A DNA stretch of 64,000 bases, taken from JBEBVQ01 sp037190845 (GTDB lineage Bacteria; Bacteroidota; Bacteroidia; Chitinophagales; Chitinophagaceae). The notes beneath the pieces were generated by a model. The model was given only the letters and a program-made list of their open reading frames with translations, searched no databases and had not been told where the DNA came from. Location: NCBI GenBank assembly GCA_037190845.1, contig JBBCJI010000004.1, forward strand, positions 124,001 through 188,000, read 5' to 3'. Shown piece by piece: positions 59,694 through 64,000 of this stretch. Each line of letters begins with the position of its first letter. Position 1 is the first letter of the stretch. The translations under genes were made by a program, and so were the position numbers.

Positions 59694-61157
59694 TCATTTA
59701 AACCGCACATCCGCAGAGTACGGCTCGATAGATACTTCGTACCGTTTTTCGTTTAAAGGTGTGAGCGTATTCAGATCAAACAGGGTATACCAGCCGTTGC
59801 GGCCGCCGCAGGCGCTGGGGTGATGCGGTGCCGGGCCATCTGCGGTGGCGTTGCGGCTGGCGATATATACAACGCCGTTCTGATCGTCAACCGTGATGCC
59901 ATGCGGCTGAAAGAATTTTCCATCCAGCCTTTTCACTATTTCCATGGTTTTGTAATTCAGCACATACACAGACCCTTTCGAGCGAGGGAAAGGTGAAACG
60001 TCTTCCATGCATGTAATAAACACGTACGGCTGCTTCCGCGACATAGCGATCTCCTGGGGTTTGATCCCTACATCGAATGTGCGGATGAGTGTATCTGCAT
60101 ACGCATCCATCACCCGGATCTCATTGGATGCTTCGCAGGTAAGGAAATACTTTGTATAATCGGGTGTCATCATGATCTCGTGCGGATCTCGTGTGCCGGG
60201 TGCAAATACAGGTGGGTTGCCGTCTATGCTGATCCGTTTTATCGCTCCCCCGGACGGAGAAAAGCGGTATACTACATTCCCATATTGAGCCGTTACAAAA
60301 AAGGTATCAAACGTTATATTGCTCGTAATGCCGTGCGGGAAGATAAAGGTATTGCTGGGATCAAACCGCCTTATTTCCTGCATTGTAACCGTATTGATCA
60401 GGACAAGCGCACCGTTTCCCTGCCAGTCGCTGGCCATCATTTGTGTGCCGTCTGCGGATATGTGCAGGATATTCCAGGAGCCGTTGCCTACATGCAGCGA
60501 TCCGGTAACAGCGTCTGTACGGGTATCTATTTTCTGGATGTACTGGCCGTCAATAAAGCCGATATAAGCGTAACGGCCGGCCGGATCAACACGTACGCAA
60601 TGCGGTGCTTCGACAGCCGTTGACATGCCTACGGGAACATACCGCATCACTACTTTTTTCTCCGCATCAATTACACCGAGCAGGTCGCACCCCTGCTGTG
60701 TGAGGTATACTTTCTGCCGGGTGTCGGGGTTTGCGGCAAAAGGTATGTTCCCGTTTTTATCCGGGGCCCCGCGTGCGATCCAGTCGCGTACCGTCATATA
60801 TTCTTCCTGTGATAAAGCCGGCTGGTGCAGCGGCATGGTCGGCACGGCAATAGGGCCGAACGAAGAATCGGTATTAAGAAAGAACAATAACGAGGAGTTG
60901 CCTACATCATAAGGAATGGCTACAGCGCCATTATTCCCGCCATTAAACAGATACTCCCAGGCATCGAGGCGCAGACCTCCGGCATTGGCATAGCTTTGTG
61001 CATTATGGCATCCGGATGTAGCGCAGCGGGTGGTAAAGATGGCTGCAATCTCTGTCGGATAATTCCCATCGGGTGTTGCCGTCTGTTTATATGGTTCGTG
61101 TTTACAGGCTATCAGAAAAAAAAATACAACGAAGAAAATCAGGACAGCAATACGCAT
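59694..61157 (-). CDS. Lipoprotein with CX4CH haem motif and beta-propeller (YVTN-like) domain
   Basis: 487 residues. Lipobox LIAC (C18). A small cytochrome-c-like domain (about 30-135) has C45-ATSG-C50-H51, a CX4CH variant of the haem-attachment motif, and a distal Met/His region TMPLHQPALSQEEYMTVRDWIARGAPD typical of such cytochromes. From about 145 a propeller of YVTN-like blades follows (YAYIGFIDGQYIQKIDTRT, ITSNITFDTFFVTAQYGNVVYRF, IKPQEIAMSRKQPYVFITC in parts). Electron transfer or substrate sensing at the envelope is plausible but not shown. The ccmBCD genes needed for haem attachment lie 4 kb away. Confidence 0.82.
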   Translation of the reverse strand: MRIAVLIFFVVFFFLIACKHEPYKQTATPDGNYPTEIAAIFTTRCATSGCHNAQSYANAGGLRLDAWEYLFNGGNNGAVAIPYDVGNSSLLFFLNTDSSFGPIAVPTMPLHQPALSQEEYMTVRDWIARGAPDKNGNIPFAANPDTRQKVYLTQQGCDLLGVIDAEKKVVMRYVPVGMSTAVEAPHCVRVDPAGRYAYIGFIDGQYIQKIDTRTDAVTGSLHVGNGSWNILHISADGTQMMASDWQGNGALVLINTVTMQEIRRFDPSNTFIFPHGITSNITFDTFFVTAQYGNVVYRFSPSGGAIKRISIDGNPPVFAPGTRDPHEIMMTPDYTKYFLTCEASNEIRVMDAYADTLIRTFDVGIKPQEIAMSRKQPYVFITCMEDVSPFPRSKGSVYVLNYKTMEIVKRLDGKFFQPHGITVDDQNGVVYIASRNATADGPAPHHPSACGGRNGWYTLFDLNTLTPLNEKRYEVSIEPYSADVRFK

Positions 61158-61200
61158 GAGGTAACGGGATTATCATCTGACATTAAAGTTACGGTAAAAT

Positions 61201-61274
61201 GTAGAGACGCGATGCATTGTGTCTCTATGCATCCGGGGGCATATGAGATGAGACGCGATGCATCGCGTCTCTAC
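61201..61274. repeat. GAGACGCGATG double palindrome
   Basis: The segment 61250-61271 is a perfect 22-nt palindrome (GAGACGCGATG with its complement). A degenerate sister copy stands at 61204-61225. The outer ends, GTAGAGACGCGATGCAT (61201-61217) and its exact complement (61258-61274), also pair over 17 bases. TAGAGACGCGAT...ATCGCGTCTCTA elements are widespread in bacterial genomes (general knowledge). It lies 11 bases past the anti-sigma gene stop codon. Confidence 0.9.
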
Positions 61275-61284
61275 GTAAATGCGA

Positions 61285-62256
61285 TTAATTTAATTCCGCC
61301 AGTAATGTTCCTGCATCTTTGCTGTGCGGACTGTTTCCATCGGCAATTTCACGCAGCAGGGTAATAGCCTGTGCCTTACTGCCCAGCAGAATATAACAAC
61401 GTGCTGCTTTTATCCCGGCTGCATCTCGGTCTTCCTGTCTGGCAGCGTTATTGCTTAATACCTGTCGGTAATGGTGGAGGGCTTTTGTGTAATGTGCCCG
61501 TTCAAATGCCTCATTGGCAAGTTGCAGATGGTTTGTATGATCTGTACCGGAAGTGGATATCGTAGCTGTAGTTTCCTCCGCCACAGACGGTGCGTTATAT
61601 AGCCGTGTGGTCGTTCCGCTTTGGGCAGGGAGGTCTGTTGCTGTATTTTGTTCCTGTACCGGACTGATATCCTTTTCATCCCGTAACGGATCTGTCATTG
61701 TAGTTGTTTTTGCCGCTGGTGGGTCCGGCCTGGCTGTTGCGCTGCTTTCTTTTTTTTCTGTCGGGGGCAGTGCCGTTTTTTTCTTGCCCGGCTCCGGCTC
61801 AGGGTTTTGTATTACAACGGGAGGCGTGTTATCTGCGGATACCGGTAGGGTGATTTTCCGGTATGCCGGTTCCCAGCCCCGGATCAGGAAAAATGCCAGC
61901 AGCAGGGTTGCGGTGAGGGCTGATATCTGTACCCAGGAGATGCCGTTTTTTTTATGTTTTGCCGGCGCCGGTTCAGCAGTAACGGCCGGCGCTATGGAAT
62001 TGAGATGGACGGGCGGGAGATTTTTATGGAAATGATCATGTATAAATTCCGGTGTCAGTGTTTCCAGCAGATTTACGGCTTCACTGTTGTGAGCGCTGAG
62101 ACCGTCGATGGCTTCGCTGCAAAAAGAACAGTCATTTGCATGTCTTTCCACTGCATAACATTCTTCTTCAGCCATGACACCTGTGACATAATTCTTCAAC
62201 TGCCTTTTGGTAAGGCAGGCACTTTTATCGAAGATATGTGCCAGTAGCCGGTTCAT
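61285..62256 (-). CDS. Anti-sigma factor with zinc-binding N-terminus and TPR-like periplasmic end
   Basis: 323 residues. The cytoplasmic N-terminus has the ZAS motif H39-x3-C43-x2-C46 (ERHANDCSFCSEAIDGL) typical of anti-sigma factors. One membrane helix (about 109-127, ISALTATLLLAFFLIRGW) follows. A long Pro/Thr/Lys-rich periplasmic linker (about 140-235) leads to a C-terminal tetratricopeptide-like region (LANEAFERAHYTKALHHYRQVL and AARCYILLGSKAQAITLLREIA). It should hold the adjacent sigma factor inactive until an envelope signal reaches the TPR part. It starts four bases after the sigma-factor stop. Confidence 0.87.
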   Translation of the reverse strand: MNRLLAHIFDKSACLTKRQLKNYVTGVMAEEECYAVERHANDCSFCSEAIDGLSAHNSEAVNLLETLTPEFIHDHFHKNLPPVHLNSIAPAVTAEPAPAKHKKNGISWVQISALTATLLLAFFLIRGWEPAYRKITLPVSADNTPPVVIQNPEPEPGKKKTALPPTEKKESSATARPDPPAAKTTTMTDPLRDEKDISPVQEQNTATDLPAQSGTTTRLYNAPSVAEETTATISTSGTDHTNHLQLANEAFERAHYTKALHHYRQVLSNNAARQEDRDAAGIKAARCYILLGSKAQAITLLREIADGNSPHSKDAGTLLAELN

Positions 62257-62260
62257 GATA

Positions 62261-62845
62261 TCAGTCTTTCATCTCTTTTATACTGTTGCGCAGAAAATGT
62301 TTTCCTTTCCGGATGTGATGTTTTACCTGATCTGTAGTGTAACCTGTTTTTGTTGCGATGGCGGAGATTGTCATCTTTTCGAGGTAAAAAAAATCGATGC
62401 ACTGCCGGTGTGCTGTATCAAGAGTATTCAATGCTGTTTCCAGCCGGTTGAGTATGACTTGCTCTTCGTTTCCTGTCAGGTGATTTTTTTCGTTCGGGGT
62501 TTCTGCGACCGGCGTTGCTGTAAGCGCTGGTGGTATCGGGGTGCCGGCCTGGCGTAACCGCATCACGCAATAATTTTTTGTGGCACGTAACAACCAGGAT
62601 TTAAAATGCTCCACATGGTATTGCTTCAGATCGTCGGGCAAACGGGTAAAGATGTGCCGTACGGTATCCCCTGCTGCTACAGGTCCATCGAGGTATTTAC
62701 AGCAGACGCCATACACAAGATGCCCGTACCGTTCATACAACAAATGGAGGGCTGCCAGCTCATTACGTTGTACGTAGCGGTCAACCAATGCCTTATCAGG
62801 CAATTTCCGGTAGTCGGACGGCAATACCTGTGCCTTTGTTTTCAC
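62261..62845 (-). CDS. ECF-type RNA polymerase sigma factor
   Basis: 194 residues from a GTG at 62845 (MKTKAQVLPSDYRKLPDKALV). Region 2 is recognisable (ALHLLYERYGHLVYGVCCKYL), although the usual acidic DLxQEVF segment is replaced by GDTVRHIFTRLPDDL. Region 4 is clear: LDTAHRQCIDFFYLEKMTISAIATKTGYTTDQVKHHIRKGKHFL in parts. With the ZAS-containing gene four bases downstream it forms a sigma/anti-sigma pair. Target promoters are unknown, and I did not find an obvious autoregulated copy upstream. Confidence 0.9.
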   Translation of the reverse strand: MKTKAQVLPSDYRKLPDKALVDRYVQRNELAALHLLYERYGHLVYGVCCKYLDGPVAAGDTVRHIFTRLPDDLKQYHVEHFKSWLLRATKNYCVMRLRQAGTPIPPALTATPVAETPNEKNHLTGNEEQVILNRLETALNTLDTAHRQCIDFFYLEKMTISAIATKTGYTTDQVKHHIRKGKHFLRNSIKEMKD

Positions 62846-63033
62846 GTTTATTTGAAATGTTTGTGGCTTTATCCAGACCTGTTCAAAAACTGTTCCATTA
62901 TTATAAGCCAGAATAACTATGATATAATGAAATTGTGCTAATCAAAAAGGAGGTTTCCCTGCCTTGGTATATTTTTATATATCTCTGTCATTCCGCCAGA
63001 AGATGGTCATTTCTACGGATGTAAAGGTAAATA

Positions 63034-63066
63034 TTTGCATTTTTTTCTTTCAATCAATTATATTTG
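63034..63066 (+). promoter_or_regulatory. Promoter with -33 and -7 elements for the pyrophosphatase gene
   Basis: TTTG (63034-63037), a 21-base spacer and TATATTTG (63059-63066) match the Bacteroidota promoter. The leader to the ATG at 63100 is about 30 bases. Confidence 0.6.
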
Positions 63067-63099
63067 CGCGTTCTTTAAAATAGCACTTGTTTTAATTCT

Positions 63100-64000
63100 A
63101 TGAATACCGTATTTTATCTCGTCCCGGTCTTTGGCATCATTGCCCTTTTATTTACCATGATTAAAAGTTCCTGGGTGGGGCGGCAAAGCGCCGGAACAGA
63201 CCGGATGAAGGAAATCAGCACATACATAGCAGAAGGAGCGATGGCTTTTCTGAAAGCGGAGTATAAGGTGTTGACTTATTTTGTGATCATTGCAGCCCTG
63301 CTCCTGGGCTTTATGGGGAGTGCAAATGCCAATTCGCATTGGTCTATAGCCCTGGCATTTATTGTGGGCGCTGTATTTTCGGCTTTGGCCGGCTTTATCG
63401 GTATGCGTATCGCTACCAAAGCGAATGTACGTACGGCGGAGGCCGCACGTACCAGTCTGTCTAAAGCGCTGAAGGTATCCTTTACGGGCGGAGCAGTGAT
63501 GGGACTCGGCGTTGCCGGACTTGCAGTATTAGGATTAGGTGGTTTGTTTATTGTTTTAATAAGCATATTTGCCCCCGAGGTTACTGCGGATAGTCCATCG
63601 GTTCTTAAAGCGATAGAGGTTCTTACCGGATTCAGCCTTGGTGCCGAGAGTATTGCGTTATTTGCACGTGTGGGAGGTGGTATTTACACCAAGGCTGCCG
63701 ATGTAGGAGCTGATCTGGTAGGTAAAGTAGAAGCAGGTATCCCGGAAGACGATCCGCGTAACCCCGCCACCATTGCGGATAACGTGGGGGACAACGTAGG
63801 CGATGTAGCAGGTATGGGCGCTGATCTGTTCGGTTCTTATGTGGCTACGGTACTGGCTACCATGGTATTGGGACAGGAAGTGAAGGATGCTGCAGGTTTG
63901 GCTTTGAGCGATGGCTATGGTGGATTTTCTCCGATTCTTCTGCCTATGCTGATCGCCGGTATCGGTATTGTTTTCTCCATTGTCGGTACCTGGTTTGTGA
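63100..64000 (+). CDS. hppA: Membrane-bound ion-translocating pyrophosphatase (5' part, cut by the window)
   Basis: The frame is open from the ATG at 63100 to the window end (300 codons) and continues beyond. Several membrane helices are seen, followed by the substrate-binding signature GGGIYTKAADVGADLVGKVE and PEDDPRNPATIADNVGDNVG with DVAGMGADLFGSY (about residues 188-247). These Asp-rich motifs bind Mg-pyrophosphate. The enzyme uses pyrophosphate hydrolysis to pump Na+ or H+ across the membrane. The residues that decide K+ dependence lie downstream, outside the window, so the ion cannot be assigned. Confidence 0.95.
   Translation, partial: MNTVFYLVPVFGIIALLFTMIKSSWVGRQSAGTDRMKEISTYIAEGAMAFLKAEYKVLTYFVIIAALLLGFMGSANANSHWSIALAFIVGAVFSALAGFIGMRIATKANVRTAEAARTSLSKALKVSFTGGAVMGLGVAGLAVLGLGGLFIVLISIFAPEVTADSPSVLKAIEVLTGFSLGAESIALFARVGGGIYTKAADVGADLVGKVEAGIPEDDPRNPATIADNVGDNVGDVAGMGADLFGSYVATVLATMVLGQEVKDAAGLALSDGYGGFSPILLPMLIAGIGIVFSIVGTWFV

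Noticed and set aside
1..64000. tRNA, rRNA, tmRNA or other structural RNA genes
   Set aside because: I inspected the spacers by eye on both strands and saw no T-loop or rRNA-like sequence; a covariance search would be needed for small or divergent RNAs.

Overview
This 64 kb window is an ordinary stretch of chromosome from a member of the Bacteroidota, most likely a Chitinophagaceae-like bacterium. The lineage call rests on type IX secretion (T9SS) cargo and PorV-type genes, FISUMP, DUF4290 and DUF4293 proteins, many short lipoproteins with a Cys-Lys or Cys-Gly mature N-terminus, weak or absent Shine-Dalgarno sequences, and repeated TAnnTTTG (-7) promoter elements. I see no rRNA, tRNA, insertion sequence, prophage, CRISPR array or integration site. 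No gene-free stretch exceeds 300 bases. The genes at both ends are cut by the window.

Layout. 1-5.6 kb: a truncated vWA-domain secreted protein, Tex, a short FISUMP protein, an orphan OmpR/RprY-like response regulator and a DUF4293 membrane protein. 5.7-14.3 kb: housekeeping genes serS, an enoyl-CoA hydratase, murA (with Asp in place of the fosfomycin-target Cys), DUF4290, a gamma-carbonic-anhydrase/PaaY-like protein, an ArsR-type regulator, tsaB, ridA and glnS. 14.5-24 kb: a UbiD-family decarboxylase, msrC, glutaminyl cyclase, an orphan family-5 solute-binding lipoprotein, pdxJ, a FISUMP lipoprotein, a nitronate-monooxygenase-like enzyme and a sugar nucleotidyltransferase. 24-36 kb: a 974-residue T9SS type-B cargo protein, a ketoacyl synthase, lipoproteins, M28 and M24 peptidases, ychF, a GHL10 hydrolase and 3-hydroxyacyl-CoA dehydrogenase. 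36.5-47.6 kb: rsmA, a 2-hydroxyacid dehydrogenase, then a three-gene outer-membrane/T9SS block (TonB-receptor-like barrel, 1360-residue secreted protein, PorV/PorQ-like barrel) closed by a strong terminator. 47.6-64 kb: greA, a HIT protein, an MscS-type channel, feoB, gdhA, ccmBCD, an amino-acid permease, lpdA, a lipoprotein with a CX4CH haem motif, an ECF sigma/anti-sigma pair and the start of a membrane pyrophosphatase.

The most unusual signal lies between genes. At least six kinds of dispersed palindromic repeat occupy the spacers, mostly at gene 3' ends. The clearest family (four copies) is built from 9-nt modules: repeated ATGTG+N4 blocks followed by repeated CACAT+N4 blocks, folding into a hairpin of about 68 nt. 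One copy is shortened to a perfect 46-nt palindrome. A second pattern is that a TAnnTTTG element ends only 3-9 bases before the start codon of at least eight genes, which predicts leaderless or nearly leaderless mRNAs. The permease gene has a 5' leader with two mutually exclusive hairpins. I do not see a defence system or a biosynthetic cluster. The best candidates for something undescribed are the modular hairpin family and the TonB-barrel/T9SS-cargo/PorV trio.
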